A DNA stretch of 64,000 bases from Paenibacillus sp. JNUCC32 (GCF_014863545.1 NZ_CP062260.1:6531501-6595500), one strand, 5' to 3'. Shown: positions 37,566 to 46,072, counted from the stretch's first letter. Translations and numbers: made by a program. Notes: a model not told the origin generated them from the letters alone.

Positions 37566-38918
37566 ATGTCATCACTGGATCCAGTACTGATGAGCCGGAT
37601 ACTGACCGGACTGACCCTGTTTGTACATATTGTTCTGGCAACCATCGGCGTCGGGATCCCCATTATGCTGGCTCTGGCGGAGTGGAGGGGGATCCGGACG
37701 GGGGACGACCATTATACCTTGCTCGCCAGGCGCTGGGCGCGGGGATACGTGATTACCGTAGCTGTCGGCGTCGTGACAGGAACCGCCATCGGCTTGCAGC
37801 TCAGCCTGCTGTGGCCCACCTTTATGCGCGTAGCCGGTAAGGCCATTGCGCTGCCGCTGTTCATGGAAACCTTCGCTTTTTTTGTGGAGGCGATCTTTCT
37901 TGGCATTTATCTCTATACGTGGGATCGGTTCAAAAACAAATGGACCCACTTGCTGCTGCTAATTCCCGTGGCGATCGGCTCCTCCGCTTCTGCATTCTTT
38001 ATCACGAGCATGAATGCATTTATGAACCAGCCGCAGGGCTTTGAGCTGGTGGACGGGGTGTTTACGAACGTGAATCCGTTCGTGGCCATGTTCAATCCGG
38101 CGACGCCGACCAAGGTGAGCCATGTGCTGGCGTCGGCGTTTACGACAAGCGCAGCGGCGCTGGCCAGCATCGCGGCTTTCAGCTTACTTCGGGGAAGCAG
38201 GCACGTCTATTTTAAGAAAGCGCTGAAGCTCACCGTCGTTTCCACCTTTGTGTTTGCCGTGGCCACCGTGATGATCGGAGACTTTTCCGGCAAATTCCTG
38301 GCCAAATACCAGCCCGAGAAACTGGCGGCCGCCGAGTGGCATTTTGAAACGATGAGACAAGCCCCGCTCATTTACGGCGGCTTTCTGGATGAGAATAACG
38401 AAATCAAGTATGCGTTAAAGATTCCGTACGCGCTTAGCATACTGGCAGGGAACAGCCCCAGTACGGAGGTCATCGGCCTGAATGAATTTCCGGAGAACGA
38501 GAGACCGCCGATGTCCGTGCATTATTTTTTTGATTTGAAGGTGACCAGCGGCGCCGTGATCGTTCTGATTCCTCTCCTGTATATGTTCCGAAGGAAACTT
38601 CCTGGCAAAAAGCCTTACCCAAAGTGGCTGCTGCTCAGTATATTGGCTTTAGGGCCTTTATCGATGTCAGCCATATGGCTGGGCTGGTTCCTTGCCGAGA
38701 TCGGAAGGCAGCCGTGGATTGTGCGGGGCTATATGAAGGTATCGGATGCGGCGACCACTTCATCGAGCGTCGGCTGGATGCTGGTGCTGTTTATTCTACT
38801 GTATTTGGTCTTGTCCGTATCCGCAATCCGCGTGCTGAGCCAATTGTTCCGGAATAAAAGCGCGGAAGAGGAAATCCGGCTGCTGGGACTCGAAATCGAA
38901 GGAGGAGACCGCAAGTGA
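37566..38918 (+). CDS. cydA: Cytochrome bd-type quinol oxidase subunit I
   Basis: 450 residues, about nine helices. Conserved sites fall at the standard short-type positions: heme b595/d ligand His21, heme b558 ligand His186, proton-path Glu101 and Glu108, and quinol residues Lys252 and Glu257 in the short Q-loop (EKLAAAEWHFE). The second b558 ligand, Met325 in the Geobacillus enzyme, is here Lys325 in YFFDLKVTSG. The sequence type is close to YthA of Bacillus. I chose ATG 37566 after GAGGAG; a GTG nine bases earlier is in frame. It overlaps cydB and should reduce oxygen with menaquinol at the membrane. Confidence 0.93.
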   Translation: MSSLDPVLMSRILTGLTLFVHIVLATIGVGIPIMLALAEWRGIRTGDDHYTLLARRWARGYVITVAVGVVTGTAIGLQLSLLWPTFMRVAGKAIALPLFMETFAFFVEAIFLGIYLYTWDRFKNKWTHLLLLIPVAIGSSASAFFITSMNAFMNQPQGFELVDGVFTNVNPFVAMFNPATPTKVSHVLASAFTTSAAALASIAAFSLLRGSRHVYFKKALKLTVVSTFVFAVATVMIGDFSGKFLAKYQPEKLAAAEWHFETMRQAPLIYGGFLDENNEIKYALKIPYALSILAGNSPSTEVIGLNEFPENERPPMSVHYFFDLKVTSGAVIVLIPLLYMFRRKLPGKKPYPKWLLLSILALGPLSMSAIWLGWFLAEIGRQPWIVRGYMKVSDAATTSSSVGWMLVLFILLYLVLSVSAIRVLSQLFRNKSAEEEIRLLGLEIEGGDRK

Positions 38919-39946
38919 GCTATGCCATGGTAGCCATAACCGTTCTATGGACGTTCCTGTTCGGCTATTTGCTGGTGGCCTCGATTGATTTCGGTGCCGG
39001 ATTCTTCAGCTTCTATAGCGTGCTTACCGGACATGAGAACAAGATCCACAATATCATCCAGCGATACCTGTCCCCCGTTTGGGAAGTGACCAACGTGTTC
39101 CTGATCTTTTTTGTGGTCGGGCTCGTCGGATTCTTTCCCGATGCCGCTTATTATTATGGTACCGCGCTGCTTGTCCCGGGCAGCTTGGCGCTAGTGCTGC
39201 TTGCCATCCGAGGCGCTTACTACGCCTATCATACGTATGGCAGCCAGACGGGCAACAATATCGTATACATGGGACTATACGGAGCGACAGGGCTGCTCAT
39301 TCCTGCCGCCTTGTCGACGATATTGGCCATCTCCGAAGGCGGCATCATCTATATGGACGGCGGGAAGGTGGAGCTTCACTGGTACACGTTCTTCACGAAT
39401 CCGTACACGTGGTCGGTCATTCTGCTTGCCCTTGTCAGCGTTCTGTACATCTCGGCGATGTTCCTGTCCTATTACGCGCAGCGTGCCGGGGATGAGGTGG
39501 CGTTCGGCGTAGTCCGGGGTTATGCACTGGGGTGGAGCGGGCCGACGATCCTGGCTTCGGTTTTCGCGTTTTTCCAGATCAACCATCAGAATCCGGTCCA
39601 TTTTGGGCAAATGCTGGATATCGCCTGGATGTTTATCGCGTCGTTCGTCTGCTTTGTGATCGCGGTATACCTCGTGTGGAAACGCACCCGCCTTGGCATC
39701 GCATTTATCATGGTCATGCTTCAATTCGCTTTTGCCTGGTACGGATATGGTCGCTCGCATCTGCCGTACATTCTCTATGATTACATTCACATTCATGAGA
39801 GCATCACCAACGATACGATGGCCATCGCTTTGATTACCGCGTTTATTCTCGGCTTCTGCGTGCTGGTGCCTTCCCTGATCCTGCTGATGCGATTGTTTCT
39901 GTTCGATGCGAACTACATTCGCGGCAAATCCGCGAAGAAGGGGTGA
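38915..39946 (+). CDS. cydB: Cytochrome bd-type quinol oxidase subunit II
   Basis: 343 residues, about eight to nine helices, CydB/YthB type. The N-terminal segment LVASIDFGAGFFSFY and the following SPVWEVTNVFLIFFVVGLVGFFP (about residues 48-72) match the family. The GTG start overlaps the cydA stop by four bases, with GGAGGAG upstream, so the subunits are coupled. A 33-residue ORF follows after five bases and looks like the third subunit. No cydCD assembly exporter is in the window. Confidence 0.93.
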   Translation: MSYAMVAITVLWTFLFGYLLVASIDFGAGFFSFYSVLTGHENKIHNIIQRYLSPVWEVTNVFLIFFVVGLVGFFPDAAYYYGTALLVPGSLALVLLAIRGAYYAYHTYGSQTGNNIVYMGLYGATGLLIPAALSTILAISEGGIIYMDGGKVELHWYTFFTNPYTWSVILLALVSVLYISAMFLSYYAQRAGDEVAFGVVRGYALGWSGPTILASVFAFFQINHQNPVHFGQMLDIAWMFIASFVCFVIAVYLVWKRTRLGIAFIMVMLQFAFAWYGYGRSHLPYILYDYIHIHESITNDTMAIALITAFILGFCVLVPSLILLMRLFLFDANYIRGKSAKKG

Positions 39947-39951
39947 GGCAA

Positions 39952-40053
39952 GTGGAGGACTTCGGCATTTTCATAGCACCGCTGCTCACGGTACTGGCTG
40001 CCGTAGCCTTTATGGCGATTTACGTCGTCAAGTATAAAGACCCTTCGGATTGA
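39952..40053 (+). CDS. cydS: CydS-like small subunit of cytochrome bd oxidase, 33 aa
   Basis: A GTG-initiated ORF encodes a 33-residue peptide starting MEDFGIFIAPLLTVLAAVAF, with one transmembrane helix and a charged end (VVKYKDPSD). GGGGTGAGG lies just before the start, and it begins five bases after the cydB stop. Size, single helix, gene position and the short polar tail match CydS of the Geobacillus bd oxidase (33 residues). The gene is easily missed by automated calling. The match is by character and context rather than by strong sequence identity. Confidence 0.7.
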   Translation: MEDFGIFIAPLLTVLAAVAFMAIYVVKYKDPSD

Positions 40054-40180
40054 GGGATGGACAAAATAAATCCGGGCTGTTTCGCCAAGAATCATTCGGT
40101 GTAAAAAGAACAACATAGCGCAAAGTTGAGCGGATAGCTCAATACGGGTAAAATACAGGGTAATGGAAGGAGGAGGCTGC

Positions 40181-41212
40181 ATGCCAAGAATTCGCTATAA
40201 CAATATCGATAACGTCAGCACGGACAAAACGCTTAAACAGTTCAAGCAGTGGCGCGACGAACGTCGTCAGAAGAAGAAGGATTATTCCTACTGCATTCCG
40301 AACCTGACGCCGGATCTTCAGTATTTGCATAGCAACCGGCACGAAACCTCCGTTACCTGGATCGGGCACGCCACGTTCTTCATTCAATACGAAGGCATGA
40401 ATATTGTGACTGATCCCGTATGGGCGCGGAGAATGGGGTTTAATAAGCGCCTTGGGGAACCTGGACTTCCCATTCATGAGATCCCCCCGATCGATGTCAT
40501 TTTGATATCGCATTCCCACTATGACCATATGCATGTTTCCTCGATTCGTAAGCTGTACCGTGCGGATACCACCATCATTGTACCGGTCGGTCTGCGTCGG
40601 AAAATGATCAATAAAGGCTTTCGCCGCGTGATCGAACTGCAGTGGTGGGAATCGGTCGCCATAAAAGGCGTGAAATTCTCCTTCGTGCCGACACAGCATT
40701 GGACGCGGCGGACACCGTTTGATACGAATACGTCCCATTGGGGAGGATTCGTGATGGAGCCCGTGCTGCAGGATGGAAAGACGGATTCGAGTTCTTCCGA
40801 TGAATCGCCATGCAATAACGAACCCGTCGCAGAGGACGGTACCCGACTGCTTCCGCCGAATTTGTATTTTGCCGGAGACAGCGGTTATTTCGAGGGTTTT
40901 AAGCTGATCGGCGAACGGTTCAACATTCACCTAGCTTTAATGCCGATCGGGGCATACGAGCCGGAGTGGTTCATGACGTCTCAGCACGTCAATCCGGAAG
41001 AGGCGCTGCAGGCCTTTCAGGACGTGAAGGCGGAGACGATGATTCCGATGCATTACGGGACCTTCAAGCTGGCCGATGATACGGCCAGGGAAGCGCTGGA
41101 CCGGATGGAAGCGGAACGAAAGCGGCTCGGGATTGCCAAGGAGCGGATTCGCGTCTTGAAGTACGGGGAAACCTTCAAGGTTCAGCCGGAACGAAGAAGC
41201 GTGACTTCGTAA
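40181..41212 (+). CDS. MBL-fold metallo-hydrolase, NAPE-PLD/UlaG-like
   Basis: 343 residues of metallo-beta-lactamase fold. The metal motif is HSHYDHMH (His111, His113, Asp115, His116), with further ligands in PTQHWTRRTPFD, FAGDSGYFEGF and MHYGTFKL. The layout (SVTWIGHATFFIQYEGMNIVTDPVWARR near residue 60) is that of the N-acyl-phosphatidylethanolamine phospholipase D/UlaG group. GGAAGGAGGAGG precedes ATG 40181. It is cytosolic with no signal. The substrate is unknown. A bidirectional terminator follows. Confidence 0.9.
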   Translation: MPRIRYNNIDNVSTDKTLKQFKQWRDERRQKKKDYSYCIPNLTPDLQYLHSNRHETSVTWIGHATFFIQYEGMNIVTDPVWARRMGFNKRLGEPGLPIHEIPPIDVILISHSHYDHMHVSSIRKLYRADTTIIVPVGLRRKMINKGFRRVIELQWWESVAIKGVKFSFVPTQHWTRRTPFDTNTSHWGGFVMEPVLQDGKTDSSSSDESPCNNEPVAEDGTRLLPPNLYFAGDSGYFEGFKLIGERFNIHLALMPIGAYEPEWFMTSQHVNPEEALQAFQDVKAETMIPMHYGTFKLADDTAREALDRMEAERKRLGIAKERIRVLKYGETFKVQPERRSVTS

Positions 41213-41266
41213 CGGAAACCCAAGAAGCGATTCCGATCGGCATACACACTACAGACTGCCTAAAAA

Positions 41267-41297
41267 GGCCCGAAAGGTCGTATAACCTTTCGGGCCC
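41267..41297. terminator. Bidirectional intrinsic terminator
   Basis: GGCCCGAAAGGT pairs with ACCTTTCGGGCC(C). On the minus strand it is followed by TTTTTA, which suggests a minus-strand transcript ends here as well as the MBL-hydrolase transcript. Confidence 0.85.
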
Positions 41298-41302
41298 ATT
41301 TA

Positions 41303-41449
41303 TTAGTTCCTTCTAATCGTCATCGTTTTGGGCCAAATGCCGACCGCTCTTGCGGCAGCAGCGTTTTTCTTAGCCAACTGCACGGGATCGTCAATCGATT
41401 CCCGGTGAAGACTACGGTAAGACAGCGGATCCGGTCCGACTGGTTTCAT
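41303..41449 (-). CDS. Possible small protein, 48 aa
   Basis: An ATG-started minus-strand ORF begins MKPVGPDPLSYRSLHRESID and ends VGIWPKTMTIRRN. It stops six bases before a hairpin whose T-run lies on this strand, which supports transcription. Against it, I see no ribosome site within 15 bases of the ATG. No family is recognised; the peptide is basic and has no membrane helix. Confidence 0.35.
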   Translation of the reverse strand: MKPVGPDPLSYRSLHRESIDDPVQLAKKNAAAARAVGIWPKTMTIRRN

Positions 41450-41590
41450 CTAATTAATAGAAACGCCTCGGTTCTATGAAACTTGGAAAAAATGTAATCT
41501 TTGATCGTCGGCCTCCTGTGGCTGGTCAGCATGAAATGGCCCATGCAGGAGGTTATATTTGTTTAAAACCGTTTTATATCGTCCAGAAGC

Positions 41591-41619
41591 TTCGATAACC
41601 GCCGTACTTATGCTATAAT
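41591..41619 (+). promoter_or_regulatory. Promoter of the ABC-F gene
   Basis: A weak -35 (TTCGAT, 41591-41596), 17-base spacer and an extended -10 (TGCTATAAT, TATAAT at 41614-41619), about 40 bases before the start. Confidence 0.6.
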
Positions 41620-41657
41620 GTGCTGAAACCAATAGTGATAAAGGATGGTAATGCTTA

Positions 41658-43283
41658 ATGATCAGTACAAGCGGCGTAACGCTCCGCTATGGCAAACGAG
41701 CACTATTTGAAGATGTCAATATAAAATTCACCCCGGGCAACTGCTACGGCCTCATCGGCGCTAACGGGGCGGGTAAGTCTACATTTCTAAAAATCCTCTC
41801 CGGCGAGATCGAACCGAACTCAGGCGAGGTTCATATGACTCCCAACGAACGGATGGCGGTTCTGAAGCAGAACCACTATGAATATGACCAGTATCCGGTT
41901 CTGGAGACGGTCATCATGGGTCATGCCAGACTGTATACCATCATGAAAGAGAAGGATGCGCTGTATGCAAAAGCCGACTTCTCCGAAGAAGACGGCATGC
42001 GTGCGGGTGAGCTGGAAGGCGAATTCGCCGAGCTGAACGGATGGGATGCCGAGCCGGATGCGGCTGCGCTCCTGATCGGCCTCGGAATTCCGCGTGAGCT
42101 GCACGACAAGAAAATGTCGGAGCTGAGCGGCAACGAGAAGGTCCGCGTTCTCTTGGCCCAAGCATTGTTCGGCCGGCCGCATAACCTGCTGCTCGATGAG
42201 CCTACCAACCACTTGGACCTCGAATCGATTCAGTGGCTCGAGAACTTCCTGATGGATTATGAAGGCACCGTTATCGTGGTATCCCATGACCGTCACTTCC
42301 TGAACAAGGTATGTACGCATATTGCGGATATCGATTTCGGCAAAATCCAGCTGTATGTCGGCAACTACGACTTCTGGTATGAATCCAGCCAGCTGGCCCT
42401 CGCGCTCCAGCGCGAATCCAACAAGAAGAAGGAAGAGAAGATCAAGGAGCTTCAAGCCTTCATTCAGCGCTTCTCCGCGAATGCTTCGAAATCGAAGCAA
42501 GCGACATCCCGGAAGAAGCAGCTCGATAAAATTACGCTGGACGATATCCGTCCATCCAACCGTAAATATCCGTTCCTCAACTTCAAGCCTGAACGCGAAG
42601 CCGGCAAACAATTGCTGACCGTGGACAGCTTGACGAAGAGCGTGGAAGGCGAGAAAGTGCTGGACAACGTGAGTTTTGTCGTGAATAAAGGTGACAAAAT
42701 TGCGTTTGTCGGGCCAAACGGCTTGTCGAAAACGACCTTGTTCCAGGTCATCACCGGCGAAACCGAAGCGGAAGCCGGCGAATACAGTTGGGGCGTAACC
42801 ACGACTCAAGCATATTTCCCGAAAGACAATTCGGCTTATTTCGACGGAGTCGACCTGAATCTCGTGGAATGGCTGCGCCAATATTCCAAGGATCAGGACG
42901 AAACGTTCCTGCGCGGATTCCTTGGCCGCATGCTGTTCTCGGGCGAGGAAGCGCTGAAGAAAGCGAGCGTATTGTCCGGAGGCGAGAAGGTTCGCTGCAT
43001 GCTGGCCAAAATGATGCTGAACGGCGCGAACGTGCTGATCTTCGATGAGCCGACGAACCACTTGGATCTGGAGTCCATCACGGCGCTCAACAACGGCTTG
43101 ATCGATTTCGACGGAACGATTCTGTTCACCTCGCATGACCATCAGTTCATTCAGACGATTGCCAACCGGATTATCGAGATTACGCCTAACGGCATCATCG
43201 ACCGCAGCATGAGTTATGACGAGTATCTGGAGAGTGAAGAGATCAAGGGGCTTCGCGAAAGCATGTACCCGGTTGAAGTTTAA
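41658..43283 (+). CDS. ykpA: ABC-F family ATPase (YkpA/YbiT type)
   Basis: 541 residues, two ABC domains and no membrane helices. NBD1 has Walker A GANGAGKST, signature LSGNEKVRV and Walker B LLLDEPTNHLD. NBD2 has an altered Walker A, GPNGLSKTT, with signature LSGGEKVRC and LIFDEPTNHLD. The linker (SNKKKEEKIKELQAFIQRFSANASKSKQATSRKK) is typical. YkpA-type proteins often carry a degenerate second P-loop. ABC-F proteins bind the ribosomal E-site and adjust translation. ATG 41658 has AAAGGATGG upstream. Confidence 0.92.
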   Translation: MISTSGVTLRYGKRALFEDVNIKFTPGNCYGLIGANGAGKSTFLKILSGEIEPNSGEVHMTPNERMAVLKQNHYEYDQYPVLETVIMGHARLYTIMKEKDALYAKADFSEEDGMRAGELEGEFAELNGWDAEPDAAALLIGLGIPRELHDKKMSELSGNEKVRVLLAQALFGRPHNLLLDEPTNHLDLESIQWLENFLMDYEGTVIVVSHDRHFLNKVCTHIADIDFGKIQLYVGNYDFWYESSQLALALQRESNKKKEEKIKELQAFIQRFSANASKSKQATSRKKQLDKITLDDIRPSNRKYPFLNFKPEREAGKQLLTVDSLTKSVEGEKVLDNVSFVVNKGDKIAFVGPNGLSKTTLFQVITGETEAEAGEYSWGVTTTQAYFPKDNSAYFDGVDLNLVEWLRQYSKDQDETFLRGFLGRMLFSGEEALKKASVLSGGEKVRCMLAKMMLNGANVLIFDEPTNHLDLESITALNNGLIDFDGTILFTSHDHQFIQTIANRIIEITPNGIIDRSMSYDEYLESEEIKGLRESMYPVEV

Positions 43284-43292
43284 AAATTAAGC

Positions 43293-43329
43293 GGCGGGGT
43301 GATGGCGATAAGCTGTCATCCCGCCTTTT
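43293..43329 (+). terminator. Intrinsic terminator after ykpA
   Basis: GGCGGGGTGA pairs with TCATCCCGCC (one wobble) and is followed by TTTT. Confidence 0.75.
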
Positions 43330-43333
43330 CATT

Positions 43334-43377
43334 AAAAATGCTGCACCTCCCGGGTATGGGAGATGCAGCATTTTTTT
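43334..43377. terminator. Bidirectional intrinsic terminator
   Basis: AAAAATGCTGCA-C-CTCCC pairs with GGGAG-A-TGCAGCATTTTT, with T-runs on both strands. It separates ykpA from the convergent small gene. Confidence 0.88.
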
Positions 43378-43400
43378 GGCGTGCGGTACGGATCGGCTCT

Positions 43401-43589
43401 TTACGAACCGCCGGTACGACGACGCTGGTTGTTTGGCTTTTTGTTGTTTTGGCTTTTCATTTTTTGCGCTGAACCGGCTTGGAATTGCCCCGGCTTGTTC
43501 GCGGATGTATTTTGCTGTTTCTTTTGTTCCAGCTTTTGCTTGATCGCATCAGCCAAATTCACTTTGCGTGGCTCATTATTCTCGGGCAT
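43401..43589 (-). CDS. Small basic hydrophilic protein, 62 aa
   Basis: The peptide is rich in Lys, Gln and Asn (NLADAIKQKLEQKKQQ, NNKKPNNQRRRTGGS) with no hydrophobic core, and is probably disordered. ATG 43589 follows GAGGAGG by nine bases; a GTG three codons earlier overlaps the site. Small basic proteins of this kind in Bacillales may bind nucleic acid or be spore-associated, but no family is recognised. Confidence 0.65.
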   Translation of the reverse strand: MPENNEPRKVNLADAIKQKLEQKKQQNTSANKPGQFQAGSAQKMKSQNNKKPNNQRRRTGGS

Positions 43590-43814
43590 AGAAATCACCC
43601 TCCTCTTCGTGTTCGCTTGTCCTCATTTTATTCGTTTTTAAATCGTCCGGCAAGGGTAACAATGATTAATACCATTTTCTACGTCCATGGTTCTTTGACC
43701 GAAGCAATTATGTTTCTCTAGACCCACACGAAAGACCTTTGCTAGGATTAAATATGGATAATGATGGATATCGCTTGAAGTCTGCACGGAGCAAGCAAAG
43801 GAGAGACGCATATA

Positions 43815-44687
43815 GTGAATGCCTATGATAACATCAAACAAGGGGAGCGAGGGGCCTGGATCAGCATTGCGGCCTACCTCGTATTGTCATCGTTTAAAAT
43901 ATTCTGCGGATACTTGTTTGCATCCAGTGCTTTGCTCGCCGACGGTTTCAACAACCTGACGGATATCGTGGCATCGCTCGCCGTATTGATCGGGCTGCGG
44001 ATTTCCCAGAAGCCGCCGGATTCCGATCATGCGTACGGACACTTGAGGGCGGAGACGATCGCGGCGCTGGTGGCCTCCTTCATCATGGCGGTCGTGGGCA
44101 TCCAAGTGCTGGTTGAAGCCGTCCGTTCTTTTTTTGAAGGCTCCAAGGAAGTGCCGAATTTATGGTCTGCCGGCGTAGCCGGCATCTGTGCCGTTGCGAT
44201 GCTGGGCGTATATCGTTACAATCGGAACCTTGCGCGGCGCATCGATAACCAGGCGCTGATGGCAGCGGCCAAGGATAACTTGTCCGATGCGCTCGTCAGC
44301 GTTGGGGCCGCTGTCGGCATCATCGGCGCACAATTCGGCCTGCCCTGGCTGGATACCGTGGCGGCCGTAGCGGTTGGCGTCATTATTTGCAAAACGGCTT
44401 GGGAAATATTCAGGGATTGTACCTATAGCCTCACCGACGGCTTTGATGAAAACCGTTTGTCGGATTTGCGCAGCACGATTGCCCGTACGCCCGGTGTCGA
44501 GGGAATCAAGGATATGAAAGCCCGAATCCACGGCAATCATGTATTGGTGGATGTCGTCATCGAGGTAGACCCGGATATCAGCGTTTTGGAGGGGCATCAG
44601 ATCAGTGACCGAATCGAAGAGCAGATGGAGAAGATTCATAATATTATGAGCGTCCATATTCATGTGGAGCCTAAGGGATCCTCCTAA
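43815..44687 (+). CDS. Cation diffusion facilitator (CDF) family metal exporter
   Basis: 290 residues with six helices and a C-terminal cytoplasmic domain (about 205-290). Motifs: SSALLADGFNNLTDIVAS (helix 2), DSDHAYGHLRAETIAAL, and MAAAKDNLSDALVS in helix 5. The DN..D site instead of HD..D suggests manganese or iron rather than zinc, as in B. subtilis MneP/MneS. The GTG start has AAGGAGAG upstream. It exchanges cytoplasmic metal for protons. It is monocistronic, followed by a bidirectional terminator. Confidence 0.9.
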   Translation: MNAYDNIKQGERGAWISIAAYLVLSSFKIFCGYLFASSALLADGFNNLTDIVASLAVLIGLRISQKPPDSDHAYGHLRAETIAALVASFIMAVVGIQVLVEAVRSFFEGSKEVPNLWSAGVAGICAVAMLGVYRYNRNLARRIDNQALMAAAKDNLSDALVSVGAAVGIIGAQFGLPWLDTVAAVAVGVIICKTAWEIFRDCTYSLTDGFDENRLSDLRSTIARTPGVEGIKDMKARIHGNHVLVDVVIEVDPDISVLEGHQISDRIEEQMEKIHNIMSVHIHVEPKGSS

Positions 44688-44711
44688 GGGATACCGAATG
44701 TGCAGGTATAA

Positions 44712-44746
44712 AAATGGCAGGCCAAGATTCTCTTGACCTGCCATTT
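44712..44746. terminator. Bidirectional intrinsic terminator
   Basis: AAATGGCAGGCCAAGA pairs with TCTTGACCTGCCATTT (one mismatch) between convergent genes. Confidence 0.8.
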
Positions 44747-44795
44747 AACATGCCGGGGTGCATGAAGGATCATGAAGCCCGATAGCCATACACGA

Positions 44796-45140
44796 TTACT
44801 CTACATAAATCCAAGCTTTACCGAGCCATGTATATACTTCAACCCATTCCCCGCCAAGCATGACATCGTAACGATTGCCGGTGGTGTCGAGCTTTTGCGG
44901 AGCCAGGGCACCAAGCTTTTCGCCGTTTGGAGCGTTGTAGAAGTAAGTTTTGCTTGTAAGCTCAATCATCGGCGTCGGTACGATCACGACTTCTTCAGGT
45001 TTGATGATCGGGTCTTCTACCGAGATCGGAGCCGGTCCTGAAGTGTTGGATACCGTACCGTTAATCGGATCCGCGCTTGCTACGGCGGTTAGGGACAGGG
45101 TGAGTGCTAGGGCTGCAGTAATGCTTAGCGTTTTTTTCAT
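44796..45140 (-). CDS. Small secreted protein, 114 aa
   Basis: A clear Sec signal peptide (MKKTLSITAALALTLSLTA, cleaved after VASA) leaves a mature domain of about 90 residues with a Pro/Val-rich start (VEDPIIKPEEVVIVPTP) and a C-terminal beta-rich part (KTYFYNAPNGEKLGALAPQKL, GGEWVEVYTWLGKAWIYVE) that resembles a bacterial SH3-like fold. AAGGAGG precedes ATG 45140. It probably binds the cell wall. The longer frame back to 45230 lacks a site and signal. Confidence 0.78.
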   Translation of the reverse strand: MKKTLSITAALALTLSLTAVASADPINGTVSNTSGPAPISVEDPIIKPEEVVIVPTPMIELTSKTYFYNAPNGEKLGALAPQKLDTTGNRYDVMLGGEWVEVYTWLGKAWIYVE

Positions 45141-45328
45141 GGAATGATTCCTCCTTGGGACCGAAGTAGTATTTGACAATATCGTAATAACCACCATTTG
45201 GATGTTTTGAACCAAGAAAGTTGGGTACAATTCTCAAATCGTGACAAGTTTCCAGGATTCCTATATACTTTGGGGATGGGAAAAGCCCTGCTCCAGCAGG
45301 GAAATCCTTTGGGAGGAGGGATCTTTGG

Positions 45329-45907
45329 ATGGTACGCCGAAAGAAACGAACCGGGCGATTCCTATTGGGAATACTTGTCTTGTTGCTTGTGATCATCGGT
45401 GCGGCAGTCTGGTTTGTTTATCCTACGCAATCCTTGGATATGCGCTATCGATCCGTTGATTTCAAGGACAAATTGATGACCATGGTGTCGAACCGGGATA
45501 CCCGCATGAAACTAAGCACGGAGGAAGTCGGGGAACTCAGCAAGAAGAACATGGTAAAATATATGAGCACGCATGACCTTGGCGTCGATATAACCGGAGC
45601 CGATTTCGTAATGAACGGTACCACCATGACAGCCCGCATGAACGGAAAATGGGGCGTATTGCCGTTTGGAGCCGTCCTGCGCTTCCAGATGTCAGCCGAG
45701 GGAAGCTATCTTCACCTGGCGCATGAATCGACAACGATTCGTGGCGTTGAGATTCCGCTGAATGTGTTCCGGCTTGACCCCATTCAAATTTCGCTGAAGG
45801 ACTATTTGCCGGATTTGGTAACCGTGAAGAATGTTAAGTTTCTGTCCGATGGCCTGGAATTGAACTTTACGATGGATTGGATGTCGATTCCTTCGTTGTT
45901 TAAGTAA
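45329..45907 (+). CDS. Membrane-anchored protein, YpmS/DUF2140-like
   Basis: 192 residues. A basic N-terminus (VRRKKRTGRF) and one strong helix (LLGILVLLLVIIGAAVWFVY) anchor an extracytoplasmic domain with beta segments (VDITGADFVMNGTTMTARMNGKWGVLPFGAVLRF). Size and layout resemble the YpmS/DUF2140 family of unknown function. GGAGGAGGG lies upstream of ATG 45329. Divergent from the small secreted protein. Assignment to the family is tentative. Confidence 0.65.
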   Translation: MVRRKKRTGRFLLGILVLLLVIIGAAVWFVYPTQSLDMRYRSVDFKDKLMTMVSNRDTRMKLSTEEVGELSKKNMVKYMSTHDLGVDITGADFVMNGTTMTARMNGKWGVLPFGAVLRFQMSAEGSYLHLAHESTTIRGVEIPLNVFRLDPIQISLKDYLPDLVTVKNVKFLSDGLELNFTMDWMSIPSLFK

Positions 45908-45923
45908 AGCAAGAGAATCGGCT

Positions 45924-45960
45924 AAAGACTCAGACAAGGAAACGATGTCTGGGTCTTTTT
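45924..45960 (+). terminator. Intrinsic terminator
   Basis: AAAGACTCAGACA pairs with TGTCTGGGTCTTT (one wobble) and is followed by TT. Confidence 0.8.
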
Positions 45961-46026
45961 GCATTTTCTTTCATGATAAAGCATTATTTTCAGAAAGTAA
46001 TTATGAAAAAAATATATATGTAAACA

Positions 46027-46055
46027 TTGACACTGAAATGATCCCCTACTATAAT
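46027..46055 (+). promoter_or_regulatory. Consensus SigA promoter of the marR-MFS operon
   Basis: TTGACA (46027-46032), a 17-base spacer and TATAAT (46050-46055): a perfect consensus. Full strength would need a repressor to keep it off. Confidence 0.85.
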
Positions 46056-46072
46056 CAGTAAATGTTTAGAAA

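Larger units (their letters stand above)
41213..41657. other. Intergenic region before the ABC-F gene
   Basis: 445 bases. They hold a bidirectional terminator (41267-41297), a possible 48-residue minus-strand ORF (41303-41449), an imperfect inverted repeat with CCTCCTG/CAGGAGG arms near 41513-41560, and the ABC-F promoter (41591-41619). Confidence 0.55.

Noticed and set aside
41820..43142. A 440-codon open frame on the minus strand opposite the ABC-F gene
   Set aside because: The ABC-F protein is unambiguous on the plus strand; the antisense translation has no domain and no start signals.
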